In this document: positions 8,419 through 16,404 of the stretch, in pieces
Layout of the letters: every line of letters starts with the position of its first letter
Position numbering within the stretch: the stretch's first letter is position 1
Assembly (NCBI GenBank): GCA_963773585.1
Contig: CAVZBR010000006.1
Span: forward strand, 124,001 to 188,000
Source of the DNA: CAVXJN01 sp963773585
GTDB taxonomy: Bacteria > Pseudomonadota > Gammaproteobacteria > JASBUN01
Reading direction: 5' to 3'
Length of the DNA: 64,000 nucleotides
Notes under the pieces: generated by a model
What the model was told of the DNA's origin: nothing
Databases searched by the model: none
Seen by the model: only the letters and a program-made list of their open reading frames with translations
Position numbers and translations under genes: made by a program

Positions 8419-10221
8419 TCACTGGCCGCGCATGAAAAGCCGATCCAGTTCCTGGACGCTCATTTGCCGCCACGTCGGGCGGCCATGATTGCACTGTCCA
8501 CTGCGCTCGGTGCGTTCCATGTCGCGCAGCAGTGCGTTCATTTCCGCCAATGACAGACGACGGTTGGCGCGCACGGATCCATGACACGCCATGGTGGACA
8601 GCACGTCGTTCACGGCTTCGGCGATGCGCCGGCTCGAGCCGTGGGTAAGCAGGTCGGACAATACGTCCCGCACCAGCGTCCCGGCATCGGCCTCCCGTAA
8701 GAGGGTCGGCATCTGGCGAATAAGCAGGGATTGCGGACCCTGTCGGTCGATTTCAAAACCGAGTTCCGTAAACGTCGCTGCGAACTGTTCGGCGGCGTCG
8801 GCTTCGCGCACGCTTACCTGGAGCGGTTGTGGAACCAGCAGCGGCTGGGCCCGGATACCGTCGCTCGTATGCGCCCGCTTGAGCCGCTCGTAGGTGATGC
8901 GCTCGTGGGCGGCGTGCATGTCGACGATCACGAGTCCGGCGCGATTCTCCGCCAGGACGTAGATGCCATGTAATTGGGCGATGGCGAATCCCAGCGGTGG
9001 CACCTCTGTATCGGGTTCGAAGGAGACGGCTGCGGCGGCTTCGTGTGCGATCGCCGGCTCGCCATGCAGCGTGCCATAAGCCGCAAGCTGCTCGGCAGTC
9101 TGCAACGCCATCGGCCGTTGGTAAGCGCGTGACGGCGCCGTAAATGGCGCACTGGCGCTCGATGTGCCGGGCGGCGCGGGCTCGGCGGCAATCGCCGCGG
9201 GCTGATGACCACCGGGCCGGATCTCGGCCAAGGCGCGTTGTACGGTACGAAACAGAAAATCGTGCACCATCCGGCTTTCCCGAAATCGTACTTCGTATTT
9301 TGCCGGATGGGCGTTGACGTCCACCAACTGCGGATCGAGTTCCAAGTACACGACATAGGCGGGATGACGGCCGTGGTAAAGCACATCCTGATACGCTTGG
9401 CGCAACCCGTGCGCCAACAAGCGGTCGCGCACCATGCGCCCGTTGACGAAGAAATACTGCATGTCCTGCTGGGCACGGGAGAAGGTCGGCAACGCGATCC
9501 AACCCCAAAGCCGCAGGCCCACCGCCTGGTGATCGACGCGCACGCTGTGGGCGACGAACTCATTGCCGCACAAGTCAGCCACCCGACGATCGCGCGCGCC
9601 CTCGTCGAGCGCCGGATTCAGCGACGCGATGGCGCGCCGATTGTGTCGCAGGTGAAAGGCGGTATCGAAACGGCTCAAGGCCAGCCGCTTGATCACGTTT
9701 TCCAGGTGGCCGAATTCGGTTTTGTCGGTGCGCAGGAATTTACGCCGCGCCGGCGTGTTGTAGAACAGCTCGCGCACTTCCACCGTAGTGCCTGCCGGAT
9801 GCGCCGCAGGACGGGGTTCCATGCCCTGCTCCCGACCATCGGCTTCGATTCCCCAAGCCGCGTCGGCATCCTGGGCACGGGAGATCAGCCGCAGCCGGGA
9901 AACCGAACTGATGCTGGGCAATGCCTCACCGCGAAACCCCATGCTGGTTACCCGTTCGAGGTCTTCGAGCGTGCGAATTTTGCTGGTTGCGTGCCGGGAA
10001 AGCGCCAGCGCCAGATCGTCCCGGGACACGCCGACGCCGTCGTCGCGCACACGGATCAGCTGTTTGCCGCCCTGCTCGACATCGATCTCGAGGCTGCGAG
10101 CGCCGGCGTCGAGACTGTTCTCCAGCAATTCCTTGACCACCGATGCGGGTCGCTCGATCACCTCGCCGGCCGCGATCTGATTGATGAGCTGGGGCGGGAG
10201 CAGTTGTATACGGCTGGGCAT
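8419..10221 (-). CDS. mutL: DNA mismatch repair protein MutL
   Basis: MutL is the ATPase that couples MutS mismatch recognition to strand incision. The 600-residue protein starts MPSRIQLLPPQLINQIAAGE. The GHKL ATPase motifs are present: the ENSLDAG helix (residues 34-40), DDGVG (60-64), and a GFRGEALPSISSVS loop. The C-terminal domain contains the metal-dependent endonuclease signature DMHAAHERITYE (434-445), plus ACHGS near 545 and CNHGRPT near 577. These suggest a nicking MutL of the type found in MutH-lacking bacteria. The open frame continues about 680 bases upstream of the ATG at 10221, but that part overlaps the next gene and shows no family similarity. Confidence 0.97.
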   Translation of the reverse strand: MPSRIQLLPPQLINQIAAGEVIERPASVVKELLENSLDAGARSLEIDVEQGGKQLIRVRDDGVGVSRDDLALALSRHATSKIRTLEDLERVTSMGFRGEALPSISSVSRLRLISRAQDADAAWGIEADGREQGMEPRPAAHPAGTTVEVRELFYNTPARRKFLRTDKTEFGHLENVIKRLALSRFDTAFHLRHNRRAIASLNPALDEGARDRRVADLCGNEFVAHSVRVDHQAVGLRLWGWIALPTFSRAQQDMQYFFVNGRMVRDRLLAHGLRQAYQDVLYHGRHPAYVVYLELDPQLVDVNAHPAKYEVRFRESRMVHDFLFRTVQRALAEIRPGGHQPAAIAAEPAPPGTSSASAPFTAPSRAYQRPMALQTAEQLAAYGTLHGEPAIAHEAAAAVSFEPDTEVPPLGFAIAQLHGIYVLAENRAGLVIVDMHAAHERITYERLKRAHTSDGIRAQPLLVPQPLQVSVREADAAEQFAATFTELGFEIDRQGPQSLLIRQMPTLLREADAGTLVRDVLSDLLTHGSSRRIAEAVNDVLSTMACHGSVRANRRLSLAEMNALLRDMERTERSGQCNHGRPTWRQMSVQELDRLFMRGQ

Positions 10222-10287
10222 GGCGACGTTCCGGAACGGCGGGCGTAGGACGCACGCTATTGTGATGGAACCGGCGCATGAACGTAA

Positions 10288-10307
10288 GCCCCGGCGATTG
10301 CCGGGGC
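10288..10307 (-). terminator. GC-rich hairpin downstream of VPLPA-CTERM gene
   Basis: An 8-bp perfect stem GCCCCGGC/GCCGGGGC with a 4-base GATT loop lies 24 bases after the stop of the VPLPA-CTERM gene and before mutL. On the minus strand it is followed by TTACGTT, which is only weakly U-rich. It may end the transcript of the inserted gene. A symmetrical effect on the other strand cannot be excluded. Confidence 0.45.
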
Positions 10308-10331
10308 GTACGGGGTACTCAGGTCTGAGAC

Positions 10332-10865
10332 TTAGCGAATGCGCCTGCGTGATGCGCCCAGGGCCAGCAGGCCGGTGGCCAGCAGCAGCGCCGCGGGCGG
10401 CACGGGAACCGCGGAAGCCTGGTAGGTGAGATTGTCGAACGACGGATCGGTCCAGGTGCCGCTTACCGACATGGTCACCAGGTCTACGCCCGTGAATCCG
10501 GCGAAGTTGTAGGTCGAGCCCTGCCCGCTGTTGAACACCGCACTGGCGATCACGCCGCCGGACCGGTAGCCGGTCCAGGTGAGCGGATCGGAGCTGTCTA
10601 CGTGGTTCAGATAGATGCTTAGCAGATCGAATACGCCGCCGGTGCTGAGCGAAAACGTTTCCGGACCGGAATCGCAGCAGTCCAGGAACCAGGCCCCGTT
10701 GGTGCGCACCGGCTCGGCAGAGGTCGCCGTGATGCTCAGGCCGTTCTCGGTGTAGCTCGGTCCCGAGGTACTCGAGTCGAACGTCAGCGTGATCGGCGCC
10801 GCGCCGGCGACATGCCAGCACAAGAGCGCACCAAGCGCGCCGAGCGTGCTCAAAACTTTCTTCAT
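10332..10865 (-). CDS. Secreted protein with VPLPA/PEP-CTERM sorting signal
   Basis: The 177-residue product begins with a signal peptide (MKKVLSTLGALGALLCWHVAGAA) and ends with a C-terminal sorting tail. That tail has the VPVPPAA motif, a hydrophobic helix (LLLATGLLALGA) and a basic SRRRIR end. This is the layout recognised by exosortase/archaeosortase-like enzymes (PEP-CTERM, VPLPA subtype). The central part is rich in Ser, Thr, Gly and aromatic residues, suggesting a beta-sandwich surface or exopolysaccharide-associated protein. One Cys-Cys pair lies in FLDCCDSG. The ATG at 10865 is preceded by GGGGGA. The gene interrupts the otherwise conserved amiB-mutL junction, and its substrate or role is unknown. 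Confidence 0.85.
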   Translation of the reverse strand: MKKVLSTLGALGALLCWHVAGAAPITLTFDSSTSGPSYTENGLSITATSAEPVRTNGAWFLDCCDSGPETFSLSTGGVFDLLSIYLNHVDSSDPLTWTGYRSGGVIASAVFNSGQGSTYNFAGFTGVDLVTMSVSGTWTDPSFDNLTYQASAVPVPPAALLLATGLLALGASRRRIR

Positions 10866-11040
10866 GATTTCCCCCACTTCTCGTAAAGTTAAATAACAAC
10901 ATCGTGGAGGCAATTTAGGTGCCATGTCGAATTTTGCAAGCAAATACAAGTGGAAAGGCGCGGGGCGCGCATTTCCCATACAGAAAATGTAAAAATCGCT
11001 GACGGACCCGACTGACCACCGGCCCCGTGTACGCGCGCGG

Positions 11041-12351
11041 TCAGCTGTCGCTGCCGGAGGGGATCTTGATTACGTCGCCCACGTGCAGCACGTCCCGGGT
11101 CAGGCCATTGGCGCTGCGCAGACGGTCTAGGCTGACGTCGTAGCGCTCGGCGATCGCCGACAAGGTGTCTCCACGCTCGATCACGTGCCGGCGGCTGCCG
11201 CCGCCCGCCAGCCGGGTGCCGGGCGGGGGATGCTGTTCGAAATAGCCGTTGATACCGCGCATGATCGACTGGGCCAGATGCGCCTGGTGGCCCGGGTCGC
11301 ACAAGCCTCGCTCTTCCTTCGGGTTCGAGATGAACGCGGTCTCGACCAGTATCGAGGGTATATCCGGCGATTTCAGTACCACGAAACCCGCTTGGTGCAC
11401 GCGCCGCTTGTGCACCGGACCGATGCGCTTGAGTTGGTCGAGCACGTCGTCGCCCAATTCCAGGCTCGCTTCGATGGTGCCGGTCAGCGACAAGTCCAAC
11501 AGCACCGACGCGAGCACATCGTCTTTGTCGTCCAGGCTCACGCCACCCACCAGATCGGCAGCGTTTTCCCGATCGGCCAGCCATCGCGCCGCTTCGCTGG
11601 AAGCGCCGCGCTGGGACAGCGCAAACACCGACGCGCCGCGGGCGCGCGAATCCCGGAATGCATCGGCATGAATCGAGATGAACATGTCGGCGCGCTTTTC
11701 CCGCGCCAACGCGATGCGTTGCCGCAGGCCGATGTAATAGTCGCCATCGCGGACCATGACCGGTTTCATACCGGGTGTACGCCGCACCAGCGCTTCCAAA
11801 CGCCGAGCGATGGCCAGCACCACATCCTTTTCCTTGGTGCCGTTGCGGCCCGTGGCGCCCGGATCCTCGCCGCCATGACCGGCATCGATGGCGATCACGA
11901 TCTCCCGTTTGTCCGCTCCGCTGGCCAGGCTTTTGACCGGCTCGCGCGCTGTACTGGCGTTCTGGGTGTCGTCCAGATCGATGACCAGACGGTTGCCGTA
12001 TTCGTCATTGGGGCGAAGCAGGAAACTCTTCGGCCGCACGGCATGGCGCAAGTCGAGCACCACGCGCAAATCATGGCCGTTACGCGCCGCGCTGCGGATG
12101 CCTTCGACCGCGCCCTTGCTGAAATCCAATGCGGATAGAGGCTGCGTCACCGCAGCGTCGTCGATGTCGACCACCAGGCGATCGGGATTGCTCAACGTGA
12201 ACAGTGAGTGCTGCACCGGCCCGCTGATATCGAATACCACGCGGGTATGGTCCGGCGCCGCCCAGAGCCGGGCATTCTTGATAGTGACTTGATCGGCCCA
12301 GCCAGCGGATGTGACCAGGAGCAGTGCGATCAGGGCCCCAAATTTCAGCAT
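11041..12351 (-). CDS. amiB: N-acetylmuramoyl-L-alanine amidase (AmiB/AmiC type)
   Basis: This periplasmic zinc amidase cuts the stem peptide from N-acetylmuramic acid, splitting septal peptidoglycan at division. The 436-residue protein has a signal peptide (residues 1-19, ending TSAGWAD), then an AMIN domain (VTIKNARLWAAPDHTRVVFD) for envelope targeting. The Amidase_3 domain follows, with zinc ligands in IDAGHGGEDPGA, SIHADAF and the catalytic Glu in VETAFISNPKEE. A C-terminal LysM domain (VIERGDTLSAIAERYDVS) binds glycan. The LysM and the tsaE-mutL context fit AmiB. A good promoter lies upstream, overlapping the tsaE stop. Confidence 0.95.
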   Translation of the reverse strand: MLKFGALIALLLVTSAGWADQVTIKNARLWAAPDHTRVVFDISGPVQHSLFTLSNPDRLVVDIDDAAVTQPLSALDFSKGAVEGIRSAARNGHDLRVVLDLRHAVRPKSFLLRPNDEYGNRLVIDLDDTQNASTAREPVKSLASGADKREIVIAIDAGHGGEDPGATGRNGTKEKDVVLAIARRLEALVRRTPGMKPVMVRDGDYYIGLRQRIALAREKRADMFISIHADAFRDSRARGASVFALSQRGASSEAARWLADRENAADLVGGVSLDDKDDVLASVLLDLSLTGTIEASLELGDDVLDQLKRIGPVHKRRVHQAGFVVLKSPDIPSILVETAFISNPKEERGLCDPGHQAHLAQSIMRGINGYFEQHPPPGTRLAGGGSRRHVIERGDTLSAIAERYDVSLDRLRSANGLTRDVLHVGDVIKIPSGSDS

Positions 12352-12432
12352 GGAGTGTGCTCCACGTCGGCTGTTCTTATTGAGCGATAGCCCGATTGTA
12401 AAACGTCCTGGACTAATTTTCCATGTAATCCC

Positions 12433-12461
12433 ATTAGATAGGAGAAATACTTACAAGTCAA
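12433..12461 (-). promoter_or_regulatory. Candidate promoter of amiB
   Basis: On the minus strand TTGACT (12461-12456) is followed after a 17-base spacer by TCTAAT (12438-12433). This puts the start of transcription near 12426, about 75 bases before the amiB ATG. The -35 box overlaps the last codons of tsaE. It would allow amiB and downstream genes to be expressed independently of nnr-tsaE. Confidence 0.5.
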
Positions 12462-12952
12462 TCGAGGACCAGACACGCCTCCGGGATCGACCACTGCTTC
12501 AGCACTTCTTCCCCTTTCGCCGTCCGCGCCAGCAACGCCAGGCGCCGCCCGCTGCCGGCATACTCGACCTGCAGATCCAGATCCGGCACCGGCAAGCGTC
12601 CCTCTCCCTGCTGCGGCCACTCCACCAGCAAGGTCGATCCGGGCTGCTCGAGGTCCCGCAGCCCCAGATAATCCAATTCCTCGGCCACGGCGAGCCGGTA
12701 AAGATCCAGATGCAGGATTTCGCCATGGGGCAGGGAATACGGCTCGATCAACGTATAGGTGGGACTTCGTACCGCTCCGGCGTGGCCCGCAGCCCGCAGA
12801 TAACCGCGCACCAGGGTCGTTTTGCCGGTGCCCAATTCACCCCGCAGATAAATTCGCGCGCCGCCTACGGCGGCGACCGCGGCCACCAACGTTGCCCCCA
12901 CGGCCTCCATTTGTTCGGCGTCGGCAATCGCCAACTGCAACTGCTCGGTCAT
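12458..12952 (-). CDS. tsaE: tRNA threonylcarbamoyladenosine ATPase TsaE
   Basis: TsaE is the ATPase that cycles the TsaBD complex making t6A37 in ANN-decoding tRNAs. The 164-residue protein carries the Walker A motif LRGELGTGKTTLVRG (about residues 36-50) and the conserved SPTYTLIEPY segment. HLDLYRL and a late LVEWPQQGEG motif, all typical of the YjeE family, are also present. The ATG at 12952 overlaps the nnr stop codon as ATGA, which fixes the start and implies coupling with nnr. Confidence 0.96.
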   Translation of the reverse strand: MTEQLQLAIADAEQMEAVGATLVAAVAAVGGARIYLRGELGTGKTTLVRGYLRAAGHAGAVRSPTYTLIEPYSLPHGEILHLDLYRLAVAEELDYLGLRDLEQPGSTLLVEWPQQGEGRLPVPDLDLQVEYAGSGRRLALLARTAKGEEVLKQWSIPEACLVLD

Positions 12953-14448
12953 ACGCGCTCCGTTGCGCAACCGGGGTTGGCGAGAGTCCGGAGTTCTGGC
13001 ATCAGATCCAGCGCCAGCAGTCCACGCTCCCCGGCCCGTGCGGCGCGGTCAGCCGCCGCGGCGTGCAAGTAGACGCCGGCGCGGGCTGCGATTTCGAGGT
13101 CCAGGCCCTGGGCCACGAGGGCGGCCACTACCCCGGTCAACACGTCACCCATGCCGCCACTGGCCATGCCTGGGTTGCCGGCGTCGCAGACATAAGTGCA
13201 AGCCGACGGACCGCGCACCAGCGTCCCGGCACCCTTCAGCACGCAAATACCGGAATACGCGTCGACCAACGCCTCCAGCGCCGCGAAACGGTCCGCTTGG
13301 ATCGCCGCCGTTTCGGCGCCCAGCAGACGCGCAGCTTCGCCCGGGTGGGGCGTCAGAATCCAATCGTTGCGTCGCAGCGGCTCTCCGGCCAGGAGATTCA
13401 AGGCATCGGCATCCACCACCAGCGGTCCTGCGCACTCGAGCACCGCACCCAACAGTTCCCGGGCCCACGCGCCGCGTCCCAATCCGGGACCGATGGCGAC
13501 CACGCTGGCACGCTGCAGCAGGGGCGCCAGCTCGCGCGCACCGGAGACGCCGTGGCACATCAACTCGGGGCGTGCCGCTGCAATCACGGCAGCGTGCTCG
13601 GCCCGGGTGGCGATACTCACCAGTCCCGCGCCGCAACGCCCGGCCGCCTCGCCGGCCATGCGCGCAGCGCCTGCCATGCCGAGATCACCACCGACGACCA
13701 GCACGTGCCCGAAACGCCCTTTGTGGTCCGAACGCGACCGGCGCGGCAACACCCGGGGTATCAGCTCGGGGCCTATGCGCATGGCGCTGGCAGGCACCGA
13801 CTCCAGCGTGTCCTTCGGCACTCCCAAACCATCGAAATACAACTCGCCACAGTGATCGGGGCCTTCGCCTGTCAACATGCCTTGCTTGAGACCAATGAAG
13901 CTGATGGTCGCGGTTGCGCGCACCGCAACGCCGAGCACGGCGCCGGTATCGGCATGCAGTCCGCTGGGAACATCGATCGCCAATATCGGTGCACCGAAGG
14001 TGTTAAGGGTCGTTACGGCCGCGCGCCATTCGTCTTCCAGTGCGCGCGTGAGCCCGGTGCCGAACAACGCATCGACCACCACGTGCGCCTGCTCCAGTGC
14101 AGGGCCCGAAAACGGCACGGTGTCGCCTCCGGCCGCGCACCAGTCGGCATAGGCCTGGCCCGCATCAGCGCGCAACCGTTGCGGATCGGACACGGCAAGC
14201 ACGCGTGCCGCCAGGCCGGCGGCGCGCGCGCATCGCGCCAAGACGTAGCCGTCGCCGGCATTGTTGCCGGCACCACAGACCACCGCCACGTGCGTCGTAT
14301 CTGGCCAGCGCGCGCGCAACACGGAGAACGCAGCGCCCCCGGCGCGCTGCATCAGCTCGTAGCCGGGAACTTGCGCCGCCGTCATGGCAAGGCGGTCGAG
14401 CTCGCGCGCTTGGGCGGCGCGAAACAGCGCGTGTGGAAGGTCTTCCAT
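12949..14448 (-). CDS. nnr: Bifunctional NAD(P)HX epimerase / dehydratase
   Basis: Nnr repairs hydrated NADH and NADPH. The N-terminal YjeF_N domain epimerises NAD(P)HX, and the C-terminal carbohydrate-kinase-like domain dehydrates it using ADP or ATP. The N-domain shows CGAGNNAGDGYVLARCA and DALFGTGL; the C-domain shows VGGDLGMAGAARMAGEAA, GPGLGR, ILTPHPGEAARLLG and SGGMGDVLTGVVAAL. The length of 499 residues from the ATG at 14448 (MEDLPHALFRAAQ) is close to the E. coli enzyme. An in-frame start 23 codons upstream is possible but has no similarity to support it. It heads the nnr-tsaE unit, divergent from queG. Confidence 0.95.
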   Translation of the reverse strand: MEDLPHALFRAAQARELDRLAMTAAQVPGYELMQRAGGAAFSVLRARWPDTTHVAVVCGAGNNAGDGYVLARCARAAGLAARVLAVSDPQRLRADAGQAYADWCAAGGDTVPFSGPALEQAHVVVDALFGTGLTRALEDEWRAAVTTLNTFGAPILAIDVPSGLHADTGAVLGVAVRATATISFIGLKQGMLTGEGPDHCGELYFDGLGVPKDTLESVPASAMRIGPELIPRVLPRRSRSDHKGRFGHVLVVGGDLGMAGAARMAGEAAGRCGAGLVSIATRAEHAAVIAAARPELMCHGVSGARELAPLLQRASVVAIGPGLGRGAWARELLGAVLECAGPLVVDADALNLLAGEPLRRNDWILTPHPGEAARLLGAETAAIQADRFAALEALVDAYSGICVLKGAGTLVRGPSACTYVCDAGNPGMASGGMGDVLTGVVAALVAQGLDLEIAARAGVYLHAAAADRAARAGERGLLALDLMPELRTLANPGCATERV

Positions 14449-14554
14449 TGGTCTGGTGTACGAACCTCGAGGACGACAGTGGGTTCGATTATGAACCACT
14501 ACTGCTGCGCGGGTCATCCGCGGCAGCTTTGGGTAGGAATGTTAAAGTAACGCC

Positions 14555-15646
14555 ATGAACTTCGACCTCCGCTCAACCGACGCGCTCGCTTCCCTGGCCC
14601 GCTCCATCAAGCGCTGGGGTCAGGAGCTGGGCTTTCAGGAACTGGGCGTCGCCGGCATCGAGCTAAGCGATGCCGAGCAACACCTGCTGGAATGGCTGCA
14701 GCGCGGCTATCACGGGGATATGGAGTACATGGCACGCCACGGCACACGCCGCAGTCGACCCCATGAATTGGTGGATGGCACGGCGCGGGTAATCACGGCG
14801 CGCATGGATTACTGGCCCGCCGCGGCCCGCGACGCCGAGGCAACCCTTGCCAATCCGCAGCTCGGCTACGTATCGCGTTACGCGCTCGGGCGCGACTACC
14901 ACAAAGTATTGCGCCGCCGGTTGCAACGCCTAGCTGAGCGCATCGGCGCCGTCGGCGGCCCCTTCGGCTACCGGGTGTTCGTCGACAGCGCACCGGTGTT
15001 GGAAAAGCCGCTCGCGCAACAGGCAGGGCTCGGCTGGATCGGCAAGCACACCAATCTGCTCAACGAGCGTGCCGGCTCGTGGTTCTTTCTGGGGGAAATC
15101 TATACCGACCTGCCGTTACCGGTGGATGCGCCCGCAAGCCCCCATTGCGGCACCTGCTCCGCGTGTATCGACGCGTGCCCTACAGGCGCCATCGTCGCGC
15201 CGTATCAACTCGATGCGAGACTTTGTATATCGTATCTCACCATCGAATTGCGCGGCTCGATTCCCGAATCGTTGCGACCGCTGCTCGGCAATCGAATCTA
15301 CGGCTGCGATGACTGCCAGCTGGTCTGCCCCTGGAATCGCTTTGCGCGACCGACTCCGGAGACTGATTTTCTGCCGCGCCACGAGCTGGACCGCCGCGCG
15401 CTGATTGACTTGTTCAATTGGGAAGAAGATGAATTTTTGCGCCGTACGGAAGGCTCGCCGATTCGGCGCATCGGTTGGGAATGCTGGCTGCGCAACATTG
15501 CCGTGGCGCTGGGCAATGCGCCGGGCGCGGTGGACGTGCTCGACGCGCTGGAAACGCGTGCCGAACATCCCTCGTCGCTGGTGCGCGAGCATGTGCAATG
15601 GGCGCTGCGCGAACAACGGCGCAAACTCCCTTCAATGCCCGTTTGA
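14555..15646 (+). CDS. queG: Epoxyqueuosine reductase
   Basis: QueG performs the last step of queuosine synthesis, reducing epoxyqueuosine at the wobble position of GUN-decoding tRNAs with a cobalamin and two 4Fe-4S clusters. The 363-residue protein has the family motif FVDSAPVLEKPLAQQAGLGW (about 141-160). Two ferredoxin-like cysteine sets follow: C197, C200, C203 and C207 in CGTCSACIDACPTG, then C250, C253 and C257 in CDDCQLVCPWN, with C223 between. It is divergent from nnr, as in E. coli, and its last 15 bases overlap the convergent next gene. Confidence 0.96.
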   Translation: MNFDLRSTDALASLARSIKRWGQELGFQELGVAGIELSDAEQHLLEWLQRGYHGDMEYMARHGTRRSRPHELVDGTARVITARMDYWPAAARDAEATLANPQLGYVSRYALGRDYHKVLRRRLQRLAERIGAVGGPFGYRVFVDSAPVLEKPLAQQAGLGWIGKHTNLLNERAGSWFFLGEIYTDLPLPVDAPASPHCGTCSACIDACPTGAIVAPYQLDARLCISYLTIELRGSIPESLRPLLGNRIYGCDDCQLVCPWNRFARPTPETDFLPRHELDRRALIDLFNWEEDEFLRRTEGSPIRRIGWECWLRNIAVALGNAPGAVDVLDALETRAEHPSSLVREHVQWALREQRRKLPSMPV

Positions 15647-16369
15647 CGCAGTCGGAACGGCGTCCTGCCGTAACACTGCGTCGATACTCTTGATCTCCCG
15701 GGAAAGCTCGGCGCGCTTCGCCTGCGCCGCGGGCAGATCGATCTTTTTCAACCCCACGTCGCGGCCGAGGTCATCGATATCGCGCTTCAATTGCTGCAGA
15801 TACTGAGTCAGCGCATCCCGGTCCATCTGCCGGGGCGCATATTGGGGTCGGGGCTCCGGGGTATACTTTGGGCGATAAATCGGCAGATGCGCGACGGCAC
15901 GCACCACCCGCATTTCACCTTTGTGCAGCTTGGCGCGCAGTTGCCGCATGGATTCCTCATGGCGGCGTAGTTCGCGCTGTAGCTGGTCGTAGAAGCGGTT
16001 TTCGTCCAGCAACTCGTCCGCGGTGCGGATTTCATCCCGATAGGCATGCGCCAGTATCCACTGCAGATAACGTTGGATGTTGTCTCCACGCCCGGCGTGC
16101 GTTTCGCTGGCCACCAAGCGCCGCCAATGTGTCTTGGCCGCGGGCATATCGCCGCGATCGACTTGGCGCACGATTAAGCCCAGTTCATCCCGCGTGTGCA
16201 GCGGCAAGTCATCCGGCAGAAATGGCGGCTCGTCACGCGCAGTGGACGATCGGGCTGCACCAGCTTCGGTAGCGGGTGGCTTCGCCGGGGGCGGCGAGGT
16301 GGCGCCGGCGGCGAAGACCAGCGACAGTGCCGAAATACCCAGTACTGCTACCGCGAACTTTACAATCAT
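15632..16369 (-). CDS. Periplasmic coiled-coil protein, unknown function
   Basis: The 245-residue product is not recognised. Residues 1-20 form a signal-peptide-like segment (MIVKFAVAVLGISALSLVFA), followed by a Pro/Ala-rich linker. A helical middle follows (DNIQRYLQWILAHAYRDEI), then a strongly charged region (YDQLQRELRRHEESMRQLRAK) likely to form a coiled coil, and a second coiled coil near the C-terminus (LTQYLQQLKRDIDDLGRDV). It starts 35 bases after the pgi stop, so it is probably the last gene of the gnd-zwf-pgi unit, although nothing links it to sugar metabolism. Its 3' end overlaps queG by 15 bases. Confidence 0.75.
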   Translation of the reverse strand: MIVKFAVAVLGISALSLVFAAGATSPPPAKPPATEAGAARSSTARDEPPFLPDDLPLHTRDELGLIVRQVDRGDMPAAKTHWRRLVASETHAGRGDNIQRYLQWILAHAYRDEIRTADELLDENRFYDQLQRELRRHEESMRQLRAKLHKGEMRVVRAVAHLPIYRPKYTPEPRPQYAPRQMDRDALTQYLQQLKRDIDDLGRDVGLKKIDLPAAQAKRAELSREIKSIDAVLRQDAVPTASNGH

Positions 16370-16404
16370 TGAAAATCCTTGAGGCGACTAAGTCACGATC
16401 GCAA

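Noticed and set aside
10222..10902. Upstream extension of the mutL frame
   Set aside because: It overlaps the VPLPA-CTERM gene in another frame and has no MutL similarity. The canonical MPSRIQLLPP start is at 10221.
12892..14550. A 552-codon plus-strand frame opposite nnr
   Set aside because: Same reason: the minus-strand nnr has clear motifs, and the plus-strand translation is low-complexity and Arg/His-rich.
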